A stretch of 64,000 bases of DNA, from contig JABWDB010000038.1 in assembly GCA_019614645.1 (NCBI GenBank), positions 1,736,001 through 1,800,000 on the forward strand, in the 5' to 3' direction. The DNA is from Stratiolaelaps scimitus (lineage: Eukaryota > Arthropoda > Arachnida > Mesostigmata > Laelapidae). The notes below the pieces were generated by a model. The model was not told the DNA's origin. It searched no databases and saw nothing but the letters and a program-made list of their open reading frames with translations. Position 1 is the first letter of the stretch. Every line of letters starts with the position of its first letter. A program made the position numbers and the translations under genes. Below are positions 56,901-64,000 of this stretch, one piece after another.

Positions 56901-59900
56901 TCCGTACGGGTGGTGATTACTAAAGGATGAGCGGGTTTTAGTGGGTATGGGAGGCCAGACCAACGGCCACGCCACAACATCGGTTCTTAGTCCCACACTG
57001 TACTCAAGTGTACGCTTTTTGAGGACGCGTTTTGACGGCCTGAGTGACCACGGTGCATCAAGCAATTCCCCTCTCCCGTGAATAAAAATAACCTTAACCG
57101 ATACCTCTAGACGGATCTAGACTAAATGATACTTCAGTTTTTAACTTCTTTGTGGAGCTAATACTGCCTCTAGTCTAGGTTAATATGATTTGTTCAGAAT
57201 ACGAGAAAAAAATTCCGACGAGTCAACTGCACATACAGAATGAATCAAAGAGCCGCAGGTATTCCTAACCTAGAGTAAAGTTTAAGCGATTTGAGCCGCG
57301 GTGCTTCTGAGAGCTATTGATGAGCCATTGATAATGAATTATTATTGTACGAAGCAAAAGACGACCAAAGGTACGTAGGCATAGCTAAATGGGAGACACT
57401 CTCATTCAGTGGGCACAACTTCATTCGAATGTGGCATTAAAAGATCACCTTACCTAGAAATTTTCAAGTCAATACTCCCGAAAGAATTTCCCATGAAAGG
57501 AAATGCAAAAGGTTTTCGCTTCATCAGGCAGCGTCAGAAGAGAATGGAGAGGGGAATCCAATTTACAGGCTCGCTAATTGAGTCCCATTAGCCGTTTTGA
57601 TAAATGACCGTACACAATTAGGCGCGGGTGCGCAAATGACAACTCTCTTCTCCTATCACAGCTAACTCGGTCTAACCGTGGTCGCGCTTTCACAAGTGGA
57701 CACAGTTTAGTGCGAAGTTGTCGAGAGGTACTACATTTTCATTGCGAAATGGTAAACACAGATGTGTGGCAAGGGGGAACTAAACCGGATTGCAAACTGT
57801 TGCCCGCGGTTTCCACATCAGTGAAGACGAATTCGCAAGGGAGATGTACGGGAACGCAACGAACATAGAGAGGCTATTCCTCCGACCAATATGACTAGAA
57901 GATACGCGCGCCAAAACGGACTATCTTAGAGTTGTGGCCAGCTTACAAGGGACAGCTGTACGTTATTATGCGGCCCGAAAATCTATCGATTATAAGATAC
58001 ATATATCTGAGAGATATTTAGAGATGACTAAACGATCTCTTGTTATATTCAACATTGCTATTATATCGTCGTATCCGGCCGAAATGCGTCCGCAGCGCCA
58101 GTCAACATTCAACAATAACGTAAGGTCGAAGGGGTGACGAGAGGAATGACACAAAGGGGGACACATCCTTTGCCGTTGTAGTAAACATAACTGAGAACGT
58201 CATACCAGAAGGAAACATTTCAATTTTATGTTAGAATTTAAGCAATACGAATGTTTTGAAAATATCCCCATGAGAACAAAAAAAAGAACCAATAATACGG
58301 GACTGCGGGGAAGGTGTGGAAACCACAATTAAATTATTAGGCGATAATATTTATAATAATTATCGCCTAAAATATAATATATAACAAAGATAATACTTCG
58401 TAGCCGTGTTCATCCTTGAGACAAAGGCTCGCTATGTCCTAGAAACAAAGACACATCAAGTATAGCAGGTGTATTCTTATAAGTCCAATAAGATAGTCAA
58501 GCCCACACAATCGAATGGAAACACGGGGACAGGCAAAGGAAGACCTACTCGTCCGCTTAGATGTAACGATATGCAGGTTCCACTGAGCAATTAGGGGCAA
58601 AGACTACAACTGCATGTTGTAAGGGTGACACGTCGAGAGGCTGGGAGTAGATTCCAGCTGTCTCCCGAGACTAAACCGAACACGAACCGAAAGCAAGAAG
58701 ATCCCTAGGAAACGACCGATCCATTACTGGACCTTCCCCAAAAGAGAGCTTGCACCCTCTGATTTGGATGCCACCCACTTACTTACGGGAAGCAAAATGA
58801 CTTGAACATACAAGAGCTAAGCACATATGCCATGAGCTAGAGCTTCCTATAGAAATTTGGGAATATGCTGTTTCTGTTGTTGTTGTTGTATTTCGATAAC
58901 TCCGTTCGACAACAACCTACAAGTTATGATTCCTAAACAAGGTACCTCAAATCGAAATATGAATCGCACTAAAATGAATCTGTCCCGTTTAAAAATCGAT
59001 ATATATCACTGTTAGTTTGGTATTTGTTAGATAATTAGAACAGCTGACCACCATAAAACAGTAAGTTGTAGACGCAAACGTCTTTGGGTGCAATGTTGAT
59101 ATGCCCAAAAATGCCGGCATAATTTCTGGTAACGTTTGGTTTACACTGACCTCTCACATCGGAGTCCTCCGACGCCAGGCTTGCACTGGCACTGCTTGGA
59201 AACGGAGTCACACATCGTGCCGATGGAACCAAGCTTGTTACAGCCACAAGTGCCCGGACAGCCCAGATAACCGGGACCCAGAGCGACCGCGATGTTATCA
59301 GGACAGCATCCATGTTTGCTGAACATGCATTTTGTTGTTTTGGCTACACGCGTCAGGAACGGATTGAAGGGAATGGTTGACACAAAGAAAGTAATAAAAA
59401 CAACATCAATTCTCTCTTTCTCTCTCTGTCCGTGTGGTCGATATACATCATGCTCGTGGGGTACACAATGTTAGAAAGTGTGCTATCACATCAAGTAAAC
59501 CACAAACGGTGGTACAAATAATACAGGTGTTCATATTGAATGGAGGAAAGAAACTAGACAGATTGTATTCTTCCGCGTGCGACCCCACCCGGCTCGCGTC
59601 AATCCTACTTCGTTCGACACGGATCAGTATATGTAATGCGTATACATGTTGGAACCAAGTATTCTTCTTGGCCGGCTTTATTTAGGACGTTGATGCATGA
59701 CGGTGGTATGTATGCACAACTCGGTTGTGTGTCTGACATATCTTATGTATTGCATAGAAAATCGAATCCCTTAGAGCTATGTAGGTGCGCATATCAAATC
59801 GCATATGCAGCAGTCGGGTCCGATCGCTGCTAAGCCTACCTCTTTTTTCGCAGCAGGTGGCGAAACCAACGCCTTTATGGCAGTATGACCCAGCAGGACA

Positions 59901-62900
59901 AGTTTTGCCTCCTTCTCCACAGTAATACTCGTTTCCAGTGGCCGGATCCTTAAGAGGGAGGCCGCCTTCGCACGGCAAAGAACTTTTCCCATCTGTAATG
60001 AGTAGAGAACGAATATTATTAATTGCTATGACTATGCAAACATATTCAGTCTTCTATTCTGTTGTTGCAACCGATGCTAACGTTGTGTCTTAGATCATAT
60101 AGTAGAATATGTCTACTTTTTAGGAGTGTATTATCAGTTATAGTTAACAGTAGCTCGTTGTCTCGAAATGTGTGACATGTCAGCACGTTCATAATCTAGC
60201 AACTGCAAAAATATCTCTTTGTGATCTCGCCTCGCGCCAAGCCAATACACCACCGTTGGCGGAGCTCAGCAAAGGAAGCTACTATCACAATCATCATCAT
60301 CAGTTTTCTCCCTCCTTCGAAGAGGCACACATAGACATACAGACAATCACAGAATGCAGAATGAGCGCAATCATGAACGAACAGCAATGTTGTCATTAAA
60401 AACAAGGTGACCAACTGCATAGCAGTGTCATCTGCCTTTGTTGGACCACTGTGGAGATGCAACACAGAATCTGTGGAGGGTCAAAAAATAACCGCTGAGT
60501 AGTCTTCACATTCGGTTGGGTGACGTCTAACCACGAAAGTTAGTGGATATTAACAGTGTGAAGCGTAGCGGTGCCCGGATACATGATACCATAGCACCGT
60601 AGCAACTCGATGAACGTGACAAAGTGTCGGATTCTCGGTCGATGATTGAATCCTCGATCACATTTTTGCTGAGTTAAGTGTTAAAAAAGCATAACCTTGC
60701 ACAGGGTTTCGTAATGCGTTCATAACACTCGCATGCTATCGCTATGACGGGTTGCATGAGTTTCCGAACACCCCGTATGTGTGTGTGTACTGGATAGAGA
60801 ATAGGATCCTTATATCCCCCTCGAGCCTCTCTTTCTATGTACGATGAGGTGGCATTTGCCTATAAGTGATGGTCTCAACTTCCCTCCTTGCTAGCCAGCT
60901 AATCTCATGCTCGGTCAACTTCGTCGGGAAAGCCCCCATTACTCTACTGAGGTATCAGCCAAACCTACCTAAGACACCCTCCGGTGAGACAATCTAACAG
61001 AAACTAATGAGACTGTCGAAAACGAACATCCCGCATAATGCAATCAACGGAAGTTGCTGTTTTGGAATATCGTCATTAATTTATATGTTCAGCATAATAT
61101 GTGTCACTGGGCACTTTAAACTTGAAGTGTGTACCATTATTGTAAATTGAACAATAAACAAATTTCATCAAGAGCCAAGATGTATCATTATTTTTAATAT
61201 TATTACTATACTTATTCACTAGATAAACAAAGACGACATTAGTCAGTTGTTACGAGCATCTCACGGTTAGGAGAGTGACAGTGACACGATAACTACAGTA
61301 ACATATAACTTGCATCATCATGAGTATGAATTATAAGGTATCATAGATGTCAGGCTCGTTCACAGCTGAACGCTGTGAACAGCTGCATTAACTCAGCCTG
61401 CACTAGCTAAAATCTATGACAAGCAGCTCCTAATCCTAATGTCTACCAACTGCGGCTTTATAACTACTAAACAATTTCGATATAACTGTTTTTGAAATGT
61501 ATTTCAGCTGGTACTTTTTATATATTGAATAACGTTCATTCTCAAAACAGAATAATCTTGTTTAGCGAGTCGAAGTGCAGAGAAGCTGACCTCAATGATC
61601 AATGCAAACAAGCTGAACGCACGTCAGGATTGTTTCCACTGAAAATTTCGTAAGTCTATCTGAGCTGTTCCGTTTGATACATACGGGCAGGAAACTGCCT
61701 TGAAAAGCACCCCTGGAAAAGGCACCCCTCTCTCTCCCTCTCTCCATCCCCCTCTCCGCCTTTCTCCTTTCGCTTCCTCTTTGATGATGGAAGCGGCGAT
61801 ATCCATGAGAAATCTCAGTTGGCCGAGGCGGTCGGAAGCTAGCTGGCTGACGTGCTTGCTTTGACGTGCTGCCGCTGTCGGCGCAAGCTGCCATTGCTGC
61901 TGCTTCTTCTTCTATTCGCTTGAGGAGGACGTAATAGTAGTAGTAGTAGTTGGTGGTGGTGGTGGTGATGGTGGCTGTAGTAGTAGTAGTAGAAGAAGAC
62001 GCACGCCTGAGAGGAGCTGAGCCGGAAGAGTCAATGGATTCGACGTGCGTCCAACACAAAGGCCCGCAGAGCCGCCCAGCGGCTTGGCAAGCCACACTCG
62101 GCTGAGCTCATTGTCACGAACCCACTGGGAAGACCTGCAAGCAAGGAACCCCCCACCTCCACTCACCCCACAATCCAGCCAAGTCCCACAAAACCCCAGA
62201 GGGGACACATGCAGAGATACTCGCATAGAGCTCTATACACAGTTGACGATGCCAGCACGTCGAGTGGCCAGGCGTTCAGGCAGCAAGCAAGCGGACAGAC
62301 AGACAAGACAACGCGAGGCAACGTAACGCCTCGAATGACTGACTGACTTGAATCGTCTGTCTGACGATGGACGGCACACACCTGCCTGAATGAAGCTCAA
62401 TGTCGTCGGAACGTCGTCGGTTCTGCTAACAAATGCTACCCACCTAGGCACCCATCCTGTTGTCTAACTACTAAAGCGAACCCCATGAACCTCTAGCTGG
62501 AACTGGGAGGAGAGAAGTGACTATAGGCATCTTAAACTATTTGGACATCCTGTGGATATCCTCAAAGATCCTCAACATAATTTGTATACAATTATATCCC
62601 TCTGTTATCAGAGGAATGTGTAGAGGTGGTTATTGCATTAAATAGTGTATCACTATTCTGGCGTTTGTTCACAAATCGATTAGATGTTTACTTTTAATTT
62701 AGATAATATTTATATTTATCTTTAAGTGGTTTAAACTATACAACTACGTATACATGCATATTTCATAATAGGTAGACAGACAGAGCGATATGATCGGTAA
62801 TTGTCGAAACAGCTAAGTAGTCACGGAAGGAACCCTTACTAAAGAAAAGATTAAGAAAATAAAACCGATAATGTGATTATTTCAACTGTTTCATTTCATA

Positions 62901-63052
62901 ATTCAGCGCTTATTTTTGTGGTGAACTTACGTGGTATCATCATCTTGTTATGGTGATTGTTATCGCGTGACAGACAACGATCACGTGGAACGGTCTTCAG
63001 GTGTTTTTGCTTTCTGCAGGCCTCCATTTGAAGGTGACAAGCAGAGGCATAC
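42726..63052 (-). CDS. agrin: agrin, C-terminal 1068 residues (16 exons), 5' part outside the window
   Basis: Agrin is a basement-membrane heparan sulfate proteoglycan that organises synapses and binds dystroglycan through its LamG domains. Sixteen exons join without a phase conflict: 63052-62931, 59992-59840, 59343-59151, 56682-56474, 56009-55761, 54791-54607, 52389-52188, 51851-51656, 50289-50165, 46371-46132, 45719-45455, 45223-45112, 44850-44459, 44192-43925, 43481-43365, 42905-42726. Domain order: Kazal end, a cysteine-rich module, GCCPDN motif plus laminin-EGF 1, laminin-EGF 2 (DDCEQMTGRC), Kazal (VCGSDGMTYG), acidic linker, LamG1, EGF, EGF, LamG2, EGF, LamG3, stop. The block from GCCPDN through both laminin-EGF modules to Kazal, then LamG-EGF alternation, is diagnostic of agrin. 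No SEA domain and no EGF before LamG1 are seen. Perlecan was considered but lacks the Kazal modules. Confidence 0.93.
42961..42990. repeat. (TA)n microsatellite
   Basis: TA run in the last intron of agrin. Confidence 0.9.
42994..43021. repeat. perfect 28-bp palindrome
   Basis: The two 14-bp halves (ATTTACATCATATA and its complement) pair exactly with no spacer. It is next to a (TA)n run in the last agrin intron. Confidence 0.9.
43139..43190 (+). repeat. LINE 3'-end fragment
   Basis: It shows cgagaacttaagc, ttgcagttccg and aaataaaccgcag, matching the ends at 31686-31740 and 23962-24016. It is a 5'-truncated insertion in the last agrin intron. Confidence 0.6.
43365..43481 (-). CDS. agrin: agrin exon: LamG3, middle
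   Basis: 39 codons, phase 0 at both ends (acceptor CGGTGCAG, donor TGG|GTAACA). It encodes VTLNAQMASLQIDSS, the strand carrying the V-D type residues of LamG. Confidence 0.9.
43925..44192 (-). CDS. agrin: agrin exon: LamG3, first half
   Basis: It encodes DTFEVRFRSKQTSGLLAWL, a serine/glycine-rich loop, FVALALADGHLEF and NDGRWHHAK. Entered in phase 2 from TTTATTAG. Its start corresponds to the position where vertebrate agrin carries the alternatively spliced z insert. Confidence 0.92.
44459..44850 (-). CDS. agrin: agrin exon: end of LamG2, EGF, start of LamG3
   Basis: It encodes LDQPLFIGGVSGD and LDGAIQRLVVNGAVWD (LamG2 end), then an EGF domain (CGARPCRNGGVCTPLLGQYAC, CAPNFGGKHCE), then VLFDGHTYVHIPHKFVSK (LamG3 start). 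Phase 0 in, phase 2 out. Confidence 0.93.
44882..44919. repeat. (TA)n microsatellite
   Basis: TA run immediately upstream, on the - strand, of the exon at 44850. Confidence 0.9.
45112..45223 (-). CDS. agrin: agrin exon: LamG2, middle
   Basis: It encodes APNMISLNEWHSIRVTRNRK and GSLQVDRGPVVQAVSM, the central strands of LamG. Acceptor GGCTTTCAG, donor ATG|GTGAGT. Confidence 0.92.
45455..45719 (-). CDS. agrin: agrin exon: LamG2, first half
   Basis: It encodes SVVSFLGHSILVL, FTLDIWFLPRASTGLILYNG, KGDYLAISLVSQHVEYRYNLGG and TVVIT. Both splice sites are strong (CATTACAG and AC|GTAAGT). Confidence 0.93.
46132..46371 (-). CDS. agrin: agrin exon: two EGF domains
   Basis: It encodes ETACSAAPCQNGGLC with CRPGFGGRDC, then CSAQPCAHGATCVP with CKCPPGKSGQFCD: two tandem EGF modules between LamG1 and LamG2, as in vertebrate agrin. 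Phase 1 at both ends. Confidence 0.93.
46372..50164. other. large agrin intron, no exon recognised
   Basis: About 3.8 kb with simple repeats near 47870-47900 and a possible LTR-retrotransposon remnant (49370-49760). The 283-codon - strand ORF at 49944-49093 looks like a shadow of that remnant, as its translation shows no family features. Confidence 0.5.
49370..49760 (+). pseudogene. possible Ty3/Gypsy pol 3'-end remnant
   Basis: The + strand reads MSPVELLHVRKMRTN near 49385-49430, like the SPAELL-x-GR-x-LRT motif that follows the integrase core of Ty3/Gypsy elements. A basic stretch with YDTRPRRQ-NTRSG follows in another frame. Stops and frameshifts are frequent. The base composition is more GC-rich than the surrounding intron. 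Confidence 0.35.
50165..50289 (-). CDS. agrin: agrin exon: end of LamG1
   Basis: This 125-bp exon has no long ORF of its own. It was found because the flanking exons are out of phase (phase 2 and phase 1) and LamG1 lacked its last strand. It reads IFQNVGVSTGFQGCISLIR, then KKHLNLKYPQ, supplying the GF-x-GC-I closure. Acceptor TGATTTTCAG, donor AC|GTAAGT. Confidence 0.9.
50290..51655. other. agrin intron inside LamG1
   Basis: No further exon or repeat beyond short (TTG)n and (TA)n at about 50993-51026. Open frames of 60-89 codons on both strands show no family. Confidence 0.5.
51656..51851 (-). CDS. agrin: agrin exon: LamG1, middle
   Basis: It encodes TVTLKSHERVTPGEYHHVMI, then DGVLKVDSGAEVTG and LAENLYVGSVPKRIEG. 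Acceptor GTATTTCAG, donor GG|GTAAGC (phase 2). Confidence 0.92.
52188..52389 (-). CDS. agrin: agrin exon: LamG1, first half
   Basis: It encodes VPHFNGKAYLELRRL, LSLEIEFKAYSSDGLLLYNG and GAGDFMSLALRDGHVEFRYN, a textbook LamG start. Phase 0 in, phase 1 out. Confidence 0.93.
52390..54606. other. agrin intron, no feature recognised
   Basis: AT-rich, with only a short CA/ACG-rich run at 53941-53960. ORFs do not exceed about 94 codons. Confidence 0.5.
54607..54791 (-). CDS. agrin: agrin exon: acidic linker between Kazal and LamG1
   Basis: About 61 residues with an Asp/Arg/His-rich run (DRDHDDRDDDHKSTRD) and no cysteine. In vertebrate agrin this place holds the Ser/Thr-rich region, SEA domain and first EGF; none is seen here. 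Confidence 0.85.
54792..55760. other. agrin intron, no feature recognised
   Basis: AT-rich, with an open + strand frame of 96 codons (55049-55339) rich in Ile, Asn and Lys that looks non-coding. No SEA-domain exon was found here. Confidence 0.45.
55761..56009 (-). CDS. agrin: agrin exon: Kazal/follistatin-like domain
   Basis: It encodes CATLVCRHGAVCQQ, then VCGSDGMTYGTACQLREFSC and HISIVHLGHC, a complete follistatin-like Kazal module. The start uses the AG after CTCTCCCTT; a nearby AG 8 bp downstream is the alternative. Confidence 0.92.
56474..56682 (-). CDS. agrin: agrin exon: laminin-EGF domains 1 (end) and 2
   Basis: It encodes CEPGYWGLHRIGEGG, then CSLCECHPLGSVRDDCEQMT and CVCKHGVQGMKCDSCPKG. 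The first codon is completed across the intron to restore CERCEPGYW. Confidence 0.93.
57800..58000 (+). pseudogene. possible LTR-retrotransposon gag remnant
   Basis: The + strand reads EDEFAREMYGNATNIERLFLR, a stop, then KTDYLRVVASLQGTAVRYYA. This resembles the capsid region of Ty3/Gypsy gag, where a W/F-x-x-F block precedes L-x-G-x-A-x-x-Y. It is short and broken. Confidence 0.3.
58337..58370. repeat. perfect inverted repeat, 12-bp arms with 10-bp loop
   Basis: TTAGGCGATAAT at 58337-58348 pairs exactly with ATTATCGCCTAA at 58359-58370. It could be a small foldback element or a chance hairpin; no TA or TTAA duplication beyond it is clear. Confidence 0.85.
59151..59343 (-). CDS. agrin: agrin exon: GCCPDN motif and laminin-EGF 1
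   Basis: It encodes CMFSKHGCCPDNIAVALG, then CPGTCGCNKLGSIGTMCD and CQCKPGVGGLRCER, the segment that precedes the laminin-EGF pair in agrins. Donor AGAG|GTCAGT, phase 2. Confidence 0.92.
59840..59992 (-). CDS. agrin: agrin exon: extra cysteine-rich module
   Basis: About 50 residues with cysteine pattern C-x16-C-x6-C-x5-C-x9-CC (CEGGLPL, YYCGEGGKTCPAGSYCH, TCCEK). It resembles the lustrin-type cysteine-rich repeat found with Kunitz domains in invertebrates. Splice phases (1 and 1) allow it to be skipped. I know of no such module in vertebrate agrin. Confidence 0.78.
59993..62930. other. agrin intron with a GC-richer segment at 61.65-62.48 kb
   Basis: The GC-richer part holds GTA/GGT trinucleotide runs (61930-61995) and many CpG, with overlapping ORFs on both strands that resemble no family. 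It could be an internal promoter or a repeat. Confidence 0.4.
62931..63052 (-). CDS. agrin: agrin exon: C-terminal half of a Kazal domain
   Basis: It encodes YASACHLQMEACRKQKHLK then C, the second half of a Kazal module, followed by a basic, histidine/asparagine-rich linker. Acceptor CTTTGTAG, donor CCAC|GTAAGT. The first half must lie upstream, outside the window or not recognised in 63053-64000. Confidence 0.8.
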
Positions 63053-64000
63053 CTACAAAGGAAGATCGATATAAAGAAACAAAAATTCATTAAAAATCAT
63101 CTATGTATCTATCAATATATTAATCTATTGGCTATCAGGTATATTGCCTGAAAGAGCTGGTTTTAGAATACCCTACACTATGCAATTTAACGCCACTGGC
63201 TTCAGATGGACACAGTTGTTCAGAAGTAAGAACCGGAGAATGATGATCACAAAGGAAAGAGTGATTTGTTTAATAGCGTCATTGACCGGCTGTGATTGCC
63301 ATTCAATCCCTGCCATTATTTTAAACGGCTCTGCATTACTTGCACCGCATGAGTCTATAGGGGGAGGGAATATCCGAGTGCAATATCAAATAAATACCGA
63401 ATCGGCAGTTGATCGACAGGGCTAGATAAATGGGGCCACGACTTCTTTTATGCCCTACCAGTGCCCATGCTTTTCCGCGATGATTACAGCCTAAAGACTT
63501 ACCACGGCTTACCATCGTAATCGACTATTTCGGACGACTATGGTTAAGATGGGTAAAATCGTTATGACTTGAGAACACAGTTTGTAAATAACGTTGACGA
63601 AATTCCTCGAGAGTCTGCTCCATAGCATAAAATATAGGAATTTAAATGCAACGAATTAGCGGCAGATTGCACATTATTCACATTCACCTATGATAGTGTC
63701 CCCATGCCTCCGAAGCTATGTCCCTATTTCGTACTCTGCTACTTCGAATGTAGTTATCCTTTTGTTTGCTTGCTATTACGCCATACAGATCTATATTTTA
63801 TCATATAGTCCTGCGGCATACACGTGCGCGGGGAATCGGTGTGAAAACTGAGAGGGAGAGAGCTTCCTGATGTCCCGGTATGTCCGGAGAAACGCCAAAC
63901 ATTTTCTATCAGACTAAATCAATATTCCCGTTATGTAGCGCCTCAGTCCTGCTTATTTCCGTGATCGTCGTTCGTTCGTTAAGGCACACAGCGTTATGTT
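63053..64000. other. upstream agrin intron, no exon recognised
   Basis: The exon for the first half of the Kazal module was not found here. The + strand 93-codon ORF at 63144-63425 has no recognisable family. Confidence 0.45.

Larger units (their letters stand above)
56683..59150. other. agrin intron with a possible gag remnant and a hairpin
   Basis: Mostly non-coding. See the separate entries for the gag-like stretch (57800-58000) and the hairpin (58337-58370). A GC-richer part at 58500-58800 has no recognisable content. Confidence 0.5.

Noticed and set aside
61592..62326. ORFs of 93-167 codons on both strands in a GC-richer intron segment
   Set aside because: Repeat-driven (poly-Tyr, poly-Pro, poly-Thr) with no domain and no agrin-compatible exon.
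1..64000. CRISPR arrays, operons, ribosome-binding sites, tRNA or rRNA genes
   Set aside because: This is intron-bearing animal DNA. No regularly spaced repeats with unique spacers and no cloverleaf or rRNA segments were recognised.

Overview
This window is nuclear DNA of an arthropod. It is AT-rich, with host exons of 80-400 bp separated by GT-AG introns, many (TA)n, (AAT)n and other microsatellites, and many GC-rich transposons. A small muscle LIM protein, a protostome-type ionotropic receptor (IR) and a full agrin C-terminal architecture together suggest a non-dipteran arthropod. A mite or tick is my best guess, but this is inference and no species is claimed.

Layout. About 1-6.75 kb is the 5' flank of a muscle LIM protein gene (Mlp; + strand, coding 6789-7658), with a GC-rich, CAG-rich stretch at 4.2-5.7 kb that could hold its promoter and 5' UTR exon. 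A second gene runs convergently on the - strand: a divergent ionotropic receptor. I assembled it from nine phase-compatible exons between 25964 and 10223 (S1, M1, pore/M3, S2, M4, stop). Its introns hold a pile of mobile DNA: a decayed R1-type retrotransposon (11.85-16.22 kb), a decayed non-LTR element with a YMDD reverse transcriptase (RT) (16.43-19.2 kb), a dead mariner (19.3-20.3 kb), very short retrotransposon tails, and a LINE RT fragment (22.3-23.1 kb).

From 27.5 to 39.1 kb the window is almost all mobile DNA. It holds a fragment with a PDGLT motif, a LINE RT copy (28.3-29.8 kb) whose 3' tail is split by a Tc3-like transposon (30010-31592, near-identical 226-231 bp terminal inverted repeats, dead transposase), and one full-length, two-ORF R1-clade retrotransposon (33034-39124, - strand). 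That last element has a poly(A) tail and a perfect 12-bp target-site duplication, so it looks recently inserted and possibly active.

The right third is agrin (- strand). Sixteen exons from 63052 to the stop at 42726 splice in frame. They encode a Kazal end, a cysteine-rich module, laminin-EGF x2, Kazal, an acidic linker, LamG1, EGF x2, LamG2, EGF and LamG3; upstream exons lie beyond the window. No SEA domain is seen. All splice junctions were inferred by eye from GT/AG, reading phase and homology remembered for the families; no alignment was run.

The three host genes have no evident shared pathway: sarcomere/cytoskeleton (Mlp), chemosensation (IR) and basement membrane/synapse matrix (agrin). 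The mobile elements are the most unusual content.
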